Source of the DNA: JBEKVE01 sp049514335
Lineage (GTDB): Bacteria; Actinomycetota; Acidimicrobiia; Acidimicrobiales; UBA8190
Direction of reading: 5' to 3'
Assembly (NCBI GenBank): GCA_049514335.1
Contig: JBEKVE010000001.1
Location: 1-57,660 of the forward strand
DNA: 57,660 nucleotides
The notes beneath the pieces were generated by a model that was given only the letters and a program-made list of their open reading frames with translations, searched no databases and was not told the DNA's origin. A program made the position numbers and the translations under genes. Position 1 is the stretch's first letter, and each line of letters starts with the position of its first letter. Positions 1-6,603 of this stretch are shown in pieces.

Positions 1-311
1 CGGCCGGAGACCCTCGGTTCCACATCGGGGGGGAGACGCCGATGGTCACGAGCGTGAGTCCGACCTCAGTCAAGGCGGGCAAGAAGCTCACCGTCAAGGG
101 TGAGAACCTCTCCGAGGTCACACTCGTGACGATCGGGGGGGTCCCCGCCACGATCCTCAAAGCGGCTCCGACGTCGGTGAAGGTCGTCGCTCCCAACGGA
201 GCCCACGGCGCCGTGTTGGTGAGCAGCCTGGCGGGCCGAGCCTCTTCGGCCACCGTCGTCTCGGTGACCTCCGCCACGACACGCGGAGGTCCGGCCCACC
301 GAGGCTCGTAA
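1..311 (+). CDS. IPT/TIG-domain protein, C-terminal fragment (5' end outside window)
   Basis: The reading frame is open from the window edge to the stop at 309-311, so this is probably the C-terminal end of a longer protein; an internal ATG lies at 42. The visible part has the Ig-like IPT/TIG pattern: VTSVSPTSVKAGKKLTVKG, then IGGVPATI, then VVAPNGAHGAVLV. These beta-sandwich domains are usually repeated in secreted or surface proteins of Actinobacteria. The last 15 or so residues are polar and probably unstructured. The rest of the protein is not visible, so no function beyond surface or extracellular location can be inferred. A stand-alone 89-residue protein starting at 42 is the alternative. 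Confidence 0.55.
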   Translation, partial: AGDPRFHIGGETPMVTSVSPTSVKAGKKLTVKGENLSEVTLVTIGGVPATILKAAPTSVKVVAPNGAHGAVLVSSLAGRASSATVVSVTSATTRGGPAHRGS

Positions 312-426
312 CCCGCCCTTCGTCGCTCCCGCTAGCGAGGACCATGCTGCACATGACCCGTCCCGTTCGCGCTGCTCATCTGGTCGAGTGCGATGGCCCT
401 CTTCGTGACACCGCAGGAGACGGGAT

Positions 427-891
427 TCAGTCGGATTCCCGGCCGGGGCTGATTGCCGGCCAGCCGGCGGGCCACCAGTCTCCCTTTGGGTCGGTGGTCT
501 GCCCGACCTCGATGATGTATCCGTCGGGATCTCGGATGTAGCAACGGATCTCATACTCGTGCTGCTTCGGCGGCGTCAGGAACTGCGCACCCCGCGCGCT
601 CCATTCTGCGTACACGGCGTGGATGTCCGTGACCCGGATATTGAGGAAGCTGCTGACCCGGTCGGGATCGCTCGGTGTCTCGAGGGTGATCGTGGGCTTG
701 TCGTCGGTCGGACCCCCGCCGGAATTGATGATGACGAAGCCGTTGGCAAGGGCGATATTGGTCGGCACTGGGCCGAAGACCACCGTGCCGCCGAGGACCT
801 CGGTGTAGAAACGCCTGGAACGCTCGACGTCATCGGAGACGATGAAATGGGTGACGAGCATTCGTCCTGCGGGCTGTGTGGGTTCGGCCAC
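427..891 (-). CDS. VOC (glyoxalase/bleomycin resistance) family protein
   Basis: A 154-residue protein of the vicinal oxygen chelate superfamily. It opens with THFIVSDDVERSRRFYTEVLGG, the typical first beta-alpha module, and ends with the metal-ligand-bearing strand RDPDGYIIEVGQ. One polypeptide of this length carries the two beta-alpha-beta-beta-beta modules of one VOC domain. The GTG at 891 was chosen because a GGAGG sits 6 bases upstream; a GTG six bases further upstream is possible but would start inside the spacer. It stands alone, with no partner genes. Members are lyases, dioxygenases or antibiotic-binding proteins, and the substrate cannot be told from sequence alone. Confidence 0.85.
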   Translation of the reverse strand: MAEPTQPAGRMLVTHFIVSDDVERSRRFYTEVLGGTVVFGPVPTNIALANGFVIINSGGGPTDDKPTITLETPSDPDRVSSFLNIRVTDIHAVYAEWSARGAQFLTPPKQHEYEIRCYIRDPDGYIIEVGQTTDPKGDWWPAGWPAISPGRESD

Positions 892-1113
892 TGGCACCTC
901 CAGTCGCTTGGGGCTCCTGCCCCGGTCCGACGGGTCTCGGACCTCCAGTCAACCAGGTCGTCTGTCGACAAGGTAGGAGGAAGCGAGGCCAACTTTGGTC
1001 GGCGGTGTGTGGACCCCAGTCAACCTTTCATGAGCGGCTAGAGAGCGGCGGCTGGCAGCAGTAAGAGTTCGGGACCCAGCCGCAACCGGGATGACCGTAA
1101 CTGGACACGCTTG

Positions 1114-1296
1114 CTAGGCGACGCGGTCTGGGGGCGCGCGGACGACGGCGGCTGTACGGTTGGAAACCTCCAGTCGACTGTAGATGTTCTCCAGATGCGT
1201 CCGCACGGTCCCTTCGGACAGCCGGAGCTGACGAGCGATCTGGATGTAGTGGTCCGTCCGATCGAGGTCATCGGTGGGTTCCTGCCCCAGCTGCGC
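1114..1296 (-). pseudogene. Remnant of a LuxR/NarL-type response regulator, HTH end only
   Basis: Read on the minus strand, the frame between an in-frame TAG (complement of 1297-1299) and the stop at 1114-1116 encodes about 60 residues. These include IARQLRLSEGTVRTHLENIY followed by SRLEVSNRTAAVVRA, a near-perfect C-terminal half of a LuxR-type HTH with its recognition helix. There is no start codon and no receiver domain or sensory part, and the LTPRE-type beginning of the HTH domain is missing too. I read it as the 3' relic of a decayed regulator gene. It lies in a poorly coding stretch next to ssrA. Confidence 0.7.
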
Positions 1297-1365
1297 CTAA
1301 GGCGACCCATTGGTCACCCACCCGCAGAGTTGAGACCTCTGTGGGTGTGCCATCGATGTCGAGGC

Positions 1366-1683
1366 TTATGGAGTCCCAGTCTTGGGTGGGATCGTCCGAT
1401 TGAAACGTCGAAGGGATGCTTCGAGGTAGGTCCCGGTCTCATGCCAAAGGTGCTGAGTAAGAGAACGCGCCACGTTCTGCCGAGCGATCGAGACCCAGGT
1501 ACTGGGATTCGCTAGGCCATCCGGGCTAATGGGCGTCGTCTCGACCCGGACGACAGGGGCGCTCGGCTGGTGAGCGTCCCCGTGCGCAAGCTCAAGATGG
1601 TCGATCCTGTCATCCGAACCACCCCATCCGCCGATCCATCGACGCCCGGACCATGTGTCGTCCAGCCCGTACACGCTAACCAC
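1366..1683 (-). CDS. Hypothetical protein, possibly real
   Basis: An open frame of about 105 residues starting at a GTG (1681-1683) preceded by a weak GAGG. A longer frame reaching 1839 would run through a perfect hairpin at 1761-1790 and is unlikely. The middle contains tryptophan and glycine-rich stretches (GLDDTWSGRRWIGGWGG) and HLELAHGDAH, and the end (WVSIARQNVARSLTQHLWHE) looks like an amphipathic helix, so composition is protein-like. I do not recognise a family. It could equally be non-coding DNA in the decayed region beside ssrA. Confidence 0.3.
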   Translation of the reverse strand: MVSVYGLDDTWSGRRWIGGWGGSDDRIDHLELAHGDAHQPSAPVVRVETTPISPDGLANPSTWVSIARQNVARSLTQHLWHETGTYLEASLRRFNRTIPPKTGTP

Positions 1684-1760
1684 TCGCCTCAAACGCGCTG
1701 ATCCCGTCGGGGGTGCTACTTCTGCGCGTCCTTGGGGCGGGACACCAACTGCCACAAATG

Positions 1761-1790
1761 CAAACCGCCGGCCCGAAGGCCGGCGGTTTG
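1761..1790 (-). terminator. Perfect 13-bp stem hairpin downstream of ssrA
   Basis: CAAACCGCCGGCC, a CGAA loop, and the exact reverse complement form a 13-bp stem. It lies about 100 bases after the 3' end of tmRNA, in its direction of transcription. It lacks a long T-run, but the stem ends in AAAC/GTTT, and U-poor hairpins are usual terminators in high-GC Actinobacteria. It would work on both strands. Confidence 0.6.
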
Positions 1791-1800
1791 TCCTCTCAGG

Positions 1801-1834
1801 GGTGGCAGGCGAGCAATTCAGCCTCGCCGCCACC
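1801..1834. repeat. Second hairpin between ssrA and its terminator
   Basis: GGTGGC-A-GGCGAG and CTCGCC-GCCACC pair as a 12-bp stem with one bulged A and a 9-base loop. It sits between the tmRNA 3' end and the perfect hairpin at 1761-1790, so it may help 3' processing or termination. No coding reading fits it better. Confidence 0.4.
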
Positions 1835-1846
1835 TTCAACGAAGGG

Positions 1847-1882
1847 TTTCATGAACACGAAGCCTCTCGTTTCATGAACACC
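1847..1882. repeat. 12-bp direct repeat flanking the ssrA 3' end
   Basis: TTTCATGAACAC occurs at 1847-1858 and again at 1871-1882, only 8 bases beyond the end of tmRNA. Each copy contains the palindrome TTCATGAA. Short repeats at the 3' end of ssrA can be remains of integration events, but this copy lies outside the gene, so it could also be a protein-binding site or chance. Confidence 0.45.
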
Positions 1883-1889
1883 CCTCCTT

Positions 1890-2237
1890 GGAGGTGGCGG
1901 GAATCGAACCCGCGTCCTTCAGCTTCTCATCGGGCATTCTCCGAGCGCAGCCGACAGCTGGTTCTCGGGGCCCGCACCGCCGCCGGCGAATTCGCAGGCC
2001 CCCAACCGACCTTTGGTGTCCCCGGTGGCCGATCGATGGAACCACACGGGTAAGCCCCGCTAGATGACGCCCGCTACCGGCCTGCAGGGCTGAGACCGGA
2101 CGGACGGGCTACCTCTTAGGCAGCCATGGCGAGCGTAGGCTCGGCATTTGTTTTGTTTCCCGGCTCTTTAACGTGGCTCCGGGGACCACGGCTCGCTTCT
2201 CCCGAATCGACGACCGAAGTCGAAACCAATCACCCCC
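1890..2237 (-). ncRNA. ssrA: Transfer-messenger RNA (tmRNA)
   Basis: The 5' end GGGGGTG pairs with CACCTCC at the 3' end to form the alanine-tRNA-like acceptor stem, followed by a discriminator A; the CCA is not encoded. The T arm GGTTCGATTCC and the conserved 5' part GATTGGTTTCGAC are present. Length is 348 nt. The mRNA-like part ends in GCC-TAA and encodes the tag, in frame, GNKTNAEPTLAMAA; the exact resume codon is inferred (GGA, or a codon shortly after). The tag ends AMAA where most bacteria have ALAA. With SmpB, encoded just upstream, it frees stalled ribosomes and marks the unfinished protein for proteolysis. Confidence 0.95.
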
Positions 2238-2252
2238 TCGTGGGTCACGACC

Positions 2253-2258
2253 ATTCTA
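2253..2258 (-). promoter_or_regulatory. Possible -10 box of ssrA (TAGAAT)
   Basis: TAGAAT on the minus strand lies 15 bases before the mature 5' end of tmRNA. This fits a transcript that starts a few bases upstream and is trimmed by RNase P. I see no convincing -35 box at 17 bases. Confidence 0.35.
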
Positions 2259-2294
2259 CCCCCGAGGGGTGCGTCCCGGGACGGCCAGGGGTTT

Positions 2295-2849
2295 TCAGCC
2301 CCGCTCGCGGCTCGCCCCCCGGGCCACGGCCTTGCCCGACGCCGCCCGGGCCTCGCGCGCACCTTCGCGCTCGGCGTCGCGCGCCGCGATGGCGTGACGC
2401 TTGTCGTAGAGGCGCCGGCCCTTGGCGAGGGCCAGCTCGACCTTGGCCCGGCCCTCTTTGAAGTAGACCGACAGCGGGACGAGCGTCAGCGACTGCTGCT
2501 GGGTGCGGCCCATGAGCTCGTCGATCTGCTCCCTGTGCAGGAGCAGCTTGCGCCGGCGATCGGGGTCGTGCGCCCCGAACCCGGCGGCGTGCTCGTAGGG
2601 CGGGATGTGCACGCCGAGCAGCCAGGCCTCACCCCCCTCGACCCGGGCGTAGGCATCGGCCAGGGTCACCCGGCCGGCGCGCAGCGACTTGACCTCGCTT
2701 CCCTGCAGGGCGATGCCACATTCGAAGGTGTCGAGGATGTCGTACTCGTGACGGGCGCGGCGGTTCCGGGCGACGGTCTTGTAGCCCTCGCCCTTGTCGT
2801 CGGACGGGCGACGCTTCGACGTCCGCCCCGGTCCCTTGGCCGCTGCCAT
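2295..2849 (-). CDS. smpB: SsrA-binding protein SmpB
   Basis: A 184-residue protein that binds tmRNA and brings it to stalled ribosomes. The core is clear: VARNRRARHEYDILDTFECG, then GIALQGSEVKSLRAGRV, then VHIPPYEHA and RKLLLHREQIDEL, ending with a basic tail rich in Ala, Arg and Glu. It is longer than the usual 155-160 residues because of an N-terminal stretch and this tail. The ATG at 2847-2849 lies 7 bases after a TACCGT box and has no Shine-Dalgarno, so the mRNA may be leaderless. It is directly upstream of and co-oriented with ssrA, its functional partner. Confidence 0.95.
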   Translation of the reverse strand: MAAAKGPGRTSKRRPSDDKGEGYKTVARNRRARHEYDILDTFECGIALQGSEVKSLRAGRVTLADAYARVEGGEAWLLGVHIPPYEHAAGFGAHDPDRRRKLLLHREQIDELMGRTQQQSLTLVPLSVYFKEGRAKVELALAKGRRLYDKRHAIAARDAEREGAREARAASGKAVARGASRERG

Positions 2850-2856
2850 GATTCGA

Positions 2857-2862
2857 ACGGTA
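2857..2862 (-). promoter_or_regulatory. -10-like TACCGT, 7 bases before smpB start
   Basis: TACCGT on the minus strand is separated from the smpB ATG by 7 bases. With the usual distance from -10 box to transcription start, the message would begin at or next to the ATG. No Shine-Dalgarno is present. This is one of several such arrangements in the window. Confidence 0.45.
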
Positions 2863-2991
2863 CCCGCCCGCCACAGGCCCGCTGCCGCCCCGCTTCGCCC
2901 GGCTGTCCTGTCCGGCCCGGGTGGCAGCTGCCCCGCACCTGACCCGATGGGCCCCCGGTGCGGGTCCCACCGGGTCGGACCGCCGCCCCGG

Positions 2992-2997
2992 TACCCT
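2992..2997 (+). promoter_or_regulatory. -10-like TACCCT, 8 bases before mec start
   Basis: TACCCT ends 8 bases before the ATG at 3006, leaving room for only a very short leader. There is no Shine-Dalgarno, which supports leaderless or nearly leaderless translation. Confidence 0.4.
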
Positions 2998-3005
2998 CGG
3001 CTTCC

Positions 3006-3413
3006 ATGCTGGAGCTGCCCGCAGACGTGTACGCCGAGATCGTGGGCCACTGCCTGCGCGGCCTGCCCGACGAGGCGTGCGGTCTCCTGGGCGGGGACCC
3101 CCGCTCGGGCGCCGTGGCCCGGTGCTACCCGACCCGCAACGCGGCGGCCTCGGCCAAGCTCTACACCGTGGACCCCCGCGACCATCTCCGGGCCGACCGC
3201 GACGCCGAGGACCACGGCACCGAGATCATCGGGGTCTTCCACTCCCACACCCACACCGACGCCTACCCGTCACCCACCGACATCGCCCAGGCGCCCGACC
3301 CGACCTGGCACTACGCCATCGTGTCCCTGCGCGACTCCCACCCCGTGCTGCGCTCGTACCTGATCCGGGAGGGCCGGGTCGAGGAAGAGCCCGTCGCCCT
3401 CGGGCCCCGGTAG
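3006..3413 (+). CDS. mec: Mec, JAMM/MPN+ zinc metalloprotease that frees cysteine from CysO
   Basis: A 135-residue JAB1/MPN+ protein. The zinc motif is complete: the glutamate in DEACGLLGG near residue 22 and the HSHTHTDAYPSPTD block near residue 80 give E, H-x-H and S/D ligands. In M. tuberculosis Mec (Rv1334) cleaves the cysteine that CysM has added to the C-terminal glycine of the carrier CysO. Here cysO and cysM follow on the same strand in the same order, so the same role is very likely. The ATG at 3006 was preferred to an upstream GTG because the family begins right at LELPADVY. Confidence 0.9.
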   Translation: MLELPADVYAEIVGHCLRGLPDEACGLLGGDPRSGAVARCYPTRNAAASAKLYTVDPRDHLRADRDAEDHGTEIIGVFHSHTHTDAYPSPTDIAQAPDPTWHYAIVSLRDSHPVLRSYLIREGRVEEEPVALGPR

Positions 3414-3499
3414 AATGACGACCGGATCCGTCATCAATTGACCGGTCGTCGCCGCCCGCCGGCGCCGGGCGGTCCCCGCCAGGGACGAGGGAGGACACC

Positions 3500-3775
3500 G
3501 TGGCCGTCGAAGTGAGGCTCCCCACCGTCCTGCGGTCGCACGCCGGCGGCCAGTCGACCGTGACCGTGGAGGGCGCCACGGTCGGTGAGGTGCTGGCCGA
3601 CCTGGTGCGTGCCTATCCCGGCATGGCGGGGCAGGTGCTCACCGAGGACGGCTCGCTGCACCGCTTCGTCAACGTGTACGTCGACGACGACGACGTCCGC
3701 TACCTCGACCAGCTCGACACCAAGGTGGCCGACGGCGACACGGTGTCGATCCTGCCCGCCGTCGCGGGCGGTTGA
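3500..3775 (+). CDS. cysO: CysO, ThiS/MoaD-like sulfur carrier protein
   Basis: A 91-residue ubiquitin-fold protein starting with GTG; GGGAGGACACC just upstream is a good ribosome site. It has the conserved FVNVYVDDDDVRYL strand pair and ends VSILPAVAGG. The C-terminal Gly-Gly is the site that becomes a thiocarboxylate. CysM then uses this sulfur to make cysteine on the carrier, and Mec releases it. The gene lies 86 bases after mec and 25 bases before cysM. The closest wrong call would be MoaD, but the neighbours decide for CysO. Confidence 0.92.
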   Translation: MAVEVRLPTVLRSHAGGQSTVTVEGATVGEVLADLVRAYPGMAGQVLTEDGSLHRFVNVYVDDDDVRYLDQLDTKVADGDTVSILPAVAGG

Positions 3776-3800
3776 GCTCCACTTCGTCCCGGAAACGGCC

Positions 3801-4748
3801 ATGACGCTCGTCACCAGCGTGCTGGACCTGATCGGCAACACGCCGCTCGTCGACGTCAGCAGCCTGAGCCCCAACCCCGCGGTCCGCATCCTCGTCAAGC
3901 TCGAGGGGACGAACCCGGGCGGCTCGGTGAAGGACCGCATCGCCCTGTCGATGGTGGAGGAGGCGGAGAAGGACGGCCGCCTCACCCCCGGCGCCACCAT
4001 GCTCGAGCCCTCGTCGGGCAACACCGGGATCGGACTGGCCTTGGTAGCGCGGGTGAAGGGCTATCACCTGAAGGTGGTGCTGCCCTCGAACGTGTCGGTC
4101 GAGCGCCGGCAGCTGCTCGAGGTGTGGGGTGCCGAGGTCATCGAGTCGCCGGGGTCGGAAGGGTCCAACGGGGCGGTTCGCATGGCGGAACGCATCCACG
4201 CCGAGCACCCCGAGTGGGTCTTTCTCTATCAATACGCCAACGTCGCCAATCCCAAGGCCCATTACGAGGGCACGGGCCCCGAGATCTGGCGCGACTGCCC
4301 CGAGGTGACGCACTTCGTGGCGGGCCTCGGCACCTCGGGCACCCTCCTCGGGGTGGGGCGCTTCCTGAAGGAGCGCAACCCGGCCGTCGAGGTGTGGGCG
4401 GTGGAGCCCCCGGCAGGCGAGATGGTGGACGGCCTGCGCAACCTCGACGACGGCTACATCCCACCCATCTTCACCGAGCTCGGGGGCAGGGAGCTTCTCG
4501 ACCGCAAGACCATGGTGGGCCCGCGCCTGTCGATCGAGTGGACCCGGCGACTGGCCGAGGTCGGAGTCTTCGCCGGGATCTCCACCGGGGCTGCACTGGC
4601 CGGGGCGGCCAAGTGCGCCCAGTCGATCGACGCCGGTGTGATCGTGGTGGTCTCCGCCGACGGCGGGTGGAAGTACCTGTCCACGGGGGCCTGGACCGAC
4701 GACCTCGACGTCGTGGTCGAGCGGGCCAAGCGCACCATCTACTTCTGA
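3801..4748 (+). CDS. cysM: CysM, O-phosphoserine sulfhydrylase (CysO-dependent cysteine synthase)
   Basis: A 315-residue fold-type II PLP enzyme. The PLP lysine is in NPGGSVKDR (Lys44), the substrate loop is EPSSGNTGIG (about 72-81) and the phosphate-binding GTSGTLLGVG loop follows near residue 175. The arginine in GLRNLDDG matches the residue that selects O-phosphoserine over O-acetylserine in M. tuberculosis CysM (family knowledge). It takes sulfur from CysO thiocarboxylate. The start ATG at 3801 has a GGAAA upstream. It is the last gene of the mec-cysO-cysM unit; the next operon runs the other way and converges on it. Confidence 0.93.
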   Translation: MTLVTSVLDLIGNTPLVDVSSLSPNPAVRILVKLEGTNPGGSVKDRIALSMVEEAEKDGRLTPGATMLEPSSGNTGIGLALVARVKGYHLKVVLPSNVSVERRQLLEVWGAEVIESPGSEGSNGAVRMAERIHAEHPEWVFLYQYANVANPKAHYEGTGPEIWRDCPEVTHFVAGLGTSGTLLGVGRFLKERNPAVEVWAVEPPAGEMVDGLRNLDDGYIPPIFTELGGRELLDRKTMVGPRLSIEWTRRLAEVGVFAGISTGAALAGAAKCAQSIDAGVIVVVSADGGWKYLSTGAWTDDLDVVVERAKRTIYF

Positions 4749-4822
4749 GCGCCTACTTCTGAGCGCCGCATCCGCTGTGCCGCCCGCGCCCGGCCCAGGC
4801 GTTCACCGCTACGACGCCGGCG

Positions 4823-5638
4823 TCACTTCTTCTGCGTCCGGGGCTTGAGCGCCACAGCCGCGTCGGGCTCGAGCACCCGGAAGGTGAAGCTCTCCTCCAG
4901 GTACAGAGACACTGTCGTGGCGTCGTGCGCGCTGTAACCGATGGAGATGTCCTGCCCGGACTCGAGGATGAAGTCGCCGCCGCGCAGGCTGAGCACGATG
5001 CCGCCCTCGACACCCGGCGCCCACACGAGCGGTCCGCCCAGGATCTGGCGCAGGTGGTCGAAGAGCAGGTGCCCGCCGTGCTCGCTTCTCTCCACGATCC
5101 CGGTGTAGATGGCGGGTGAGAGGGCGAGCCCGAAGGGGCCGTCGATCCCCGACTGGCGCAGCACGTCGACCGCACCGGCCACCGAGGTGGGGTAGTGCTC
5201 GGCGTCGGGTGCGAGGGGCACCGGGGCGTGCGAGGTGCTTTCGGTGATGCCCCGGATGTTGCCCGCCGCGTAGCCGTGGAAGACGGCGGTGTTCTCGCCC
5301 AGGGCGAGACGGCGGGCGGCAGCCTCGAGCCCCGACAGGTCGAGATCCTTGGCGCCGCGGTCGGCGTCGTCGATCTGGCGTCGGTCGAGCGTGAACGGCG
5401 TCCGCAGCTCGACCAGGGCGAGGACGGTCCGCTGGGCGGCGCTGACGTCGGGTGCCGGGCCCTGGATGTCGCTGGCGCGGCCCAGGTCGACAGCCGAGCG
5501 CTCCCACCCCGCCGGGCCCTCGAAGTCGACGAGCTTGCGCGCCGCCAGGTAGGTGGCCAGGCGTGAGCGGGCCTCTTGCTCGATGGCCTCCCACCCCGCG
5601 GTGGAGACGGGGGCCAGCTCGCGGTGGAGATGGTTCAT
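4823..5638 (-). CDS. Encapsulin nanocompartment shell protein (linocin M18 / HK97 fold)
   Basis: A 271-residue class I encapsulin. It begins MNHLHRELAPVSTAGWEAIE, has ARKLVDFEGPAGW in the first domain, IYTGIVERSEHGG near residue 180, and ends with SLYLEESFTFRVLEPDAAV, all family hallmarks. Many copies self-assemble into an icosahedral protein shell that packs cargo carrying a short C-terminal tag. Its ATG overlaps the stop of the upstream encapsulated ferritin gene by one base (TGATG), so the two are translationally coupled. The pair lies convergent to cysM and is an insert into a cluster otherwise ordered as in mycobacteria. Confidence 0.95.
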   Translation of the reverse strand: MNHLHRELAPVSTAGWEAIEQEARSRLATYLAARKLVDFEGPAGWERSAVDLGRASDIQGPAPDVSAAQRTVLALVELRTPFTLDRRQIDDADRGAKDLDLSGLEAAARRLALGENTAVFHGYAAGNIRGITESTSHAPVPLAPDAEHYPTSVAGAVDVLRQSGIDGPFGLALSPAIYTGIVERSEHGGHLLFDHLRQILGGPLVWAPGVEGGIVLSLRGGDFILESGQDISIGYSAHDATTVSLYLEESFTFRVLEPDAAVALKPRTQKK

Positions 5639-6021
5639 CACTCGTGTCCCTTCAGGCTGCCGATGCCGAGCGATCCGGCCGCGGAGTCGGCTGCGGTGCC
5701 CGCAGCACCGCCCCCACCCTCTTCGGCCTCCTTCTCGATCTCGGTCACGGGCTCGGTACGGAAGAGGTAGGTGCGGAGGTTGGCGTCGAGGGCGGGGTCG
5801 CGCCGGCGCAACCACTCCAAGGTCATGGCGGCGTGCTCCTTCTCCTCGTCGCGGTTGTGGGCGAGCACGGCGGCCAGGGTGGGATCGGTCGTGGCGCGTA
5901 CGCGCTGGTCGTACCAGTCCACGGCCTCCAACTCCTCGCACAGTGAGGTGATGGCCCGGTGGTGGTCGATCGTCTCCTCGTCGAGCAGCTCGGCCGGCTC
6001 GTGCAGCCCTTCGCTCGCCAT
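5638..6021 (-). CDS. Encapsulated ferritin-like protein (EncFtn), encapsulin cargo
   Basis: A 127-residue cargo protein with the EncFtn core: EELEAVDWYDQRV, then HNRDEEKEHAAMTLEWLRR, then LRTYLF. The ferroxidase ligands fall near Glu30, Glu60 and His63 (numbered from the chosen start). EncFtn forms rings that oxidise iron(II) and hand iron to the shell for mineral storage. A Gly/Ala-rich linker leads to the C-terminal GSLGIGSLKGHE, which matches the encapsulin loading peptide. The ATG at 6021 is preferred over a TTG two codons upstream because GAGGAG lies 9 bases before it. It is the first gene of a two-gene operon with encapsulin. Confidence 0.93.
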   Translation of the reverse strand: MASEGLHEPAELLDEETIDHHRAITSLCEELEAVDWYDQRVRATTDPTLAAVLAHNRDEEKEHAAMTLEWLRRRDPALDANLRTYLFRTEPVTEIEKEAEEGGGGAAGTAADSAAGSLGIGSLKGHE

Positions 6022-6196
6022 CGGCAACTGCTCCTCGGGTCGGGGGCGGGCTCGCGCCGTCGCCCGTCGGTACCGGCGTCCATACCCACGAGCGGGCCCG
6101 GACAGCCCGTTCCGGTCCTCCGTACGCTGCGATTCTCCTCACCACGAGGGGATTTGTCCAGGTGCGGGGGGTGCCACCGCCGAGCGCACCGGGCGG

Positions 6197-6202
6197 TATG
6201 TT
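6197..6202 (+). promoter_or_regulatory. -10-like TATGTT, 6 bases before the GTG at 6209
   Basis: TATGTT ends 6 bases before the start codon of the small gene at 6209 and no Shine-Dalgarno is present. This spacing fits a leaderless message and supports that start. Confidence 0.4.
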
Positions 6203-6208
6203 GCCCAT

Positions 6209-6532
6209 GTGGTCAACCGAACTCCGAAGAGCCGGCGGCGCCGCACGGGCGTGCCCCCCGGCCCGGAGCACCTTCGGCGCCTCGAGGAGTGGGGTGGGTT
6301 GCACCGCGGCGACCCCGTCGAGATCGAGGGCCAGGTCCCCCGGGGCGCGGTGTGGCGCTTCCTCGGCTACGTGCGAAACGAGCGCAACGGGGCGGAGTCG
6401 GTCGAGGTGATCGGGGGCCGGCCGGGCGAGGACCGGGTCCGCTCCTTTCTCCCTGAGCAGGTCTTCCCCCTGGGCGGCCGCCGCGCCGGCCGGGCCTCGC
6501 TGGCCGAGGCCCCCCAGCTCCCCCTGGGCTGA
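6209..6532 (+). CDS. Small basic hypothetical protein with a beta-rich domain
   Basis: A 107-residue protein. The N-terminus is very basic (VVNRTPKSRRRRTG). The middle, GDPVEIEGQVPRGAVWRFLG, with VEVIGG and VRSFLPEQVFPL after it, reads as alternating strands of a small SH3-like or S1-like barrel. The tail is Ala/Pro-rich. The GTG follows a TATGTT box by 6 bases. It sits between the encapsulin operon and murI, where mycobacteria have a rhomboid protease gene, but it has no membrane segments and is not a rhomboid. The basic N-terminus suggests nucleic acid or ribosome binding, which is only a guess. Confidence 0.6.
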   Translation: MVNRTPKSRRRRTGVPPGPEHLRRLEEWGGLHRGDPVEIEGQVPRGAVWRFLGYVRNERNGAESVEVIGGRPGEDRVRSFLPEQVFPLGGRRAGRASLAEAPQLPLG

Positions 6533-6590
6533 AACACCCCGCCCGGCACCCCGCAGCGCCTGTTCCCCCGGAGCGGGCTCCGGATCCCAT

Positions 6591-6596
6591 TAGCCT
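6591..6596 (+). promoter_or_regulatory. -10-like TAGCCT, 7 bases before murI start
   Basis: TAGCCT ends 7 bases before the murI GTG at 6604. No Shine-Dalgarno is visible between them, so the transcript probably starts at or next to the start codon. Confidence 0.45.
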
Positions 6597-6603
6597 CGCG
6601 GGC

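Noticed and set aside
344..541. Plus-strand frame over the end of the VOC gene
   Set aside because: It is the antisense of the VOC-family gene and has no family features or ribosome site.
1038..1310. Minus-strand 90-residue frame over the HTH remnant
   Set aside because: It lies in another frame from the LuxR HTH reading and has Arg/Ser/Pro composition of a shadow frame.
1890..1918. A tRNA gene at the end of ssrA
   Set aside because: The T arm and acceptor belong to tmRNA; no separate anticodon arm is present.
2295..3254. A 319-residue minus frame with smpB at its end
   Set aside because: Only the last 184 residues, from ATG 2849, resemble SmpB; the upstream part is antisense to mec and Gly/Arg/Val-rich.
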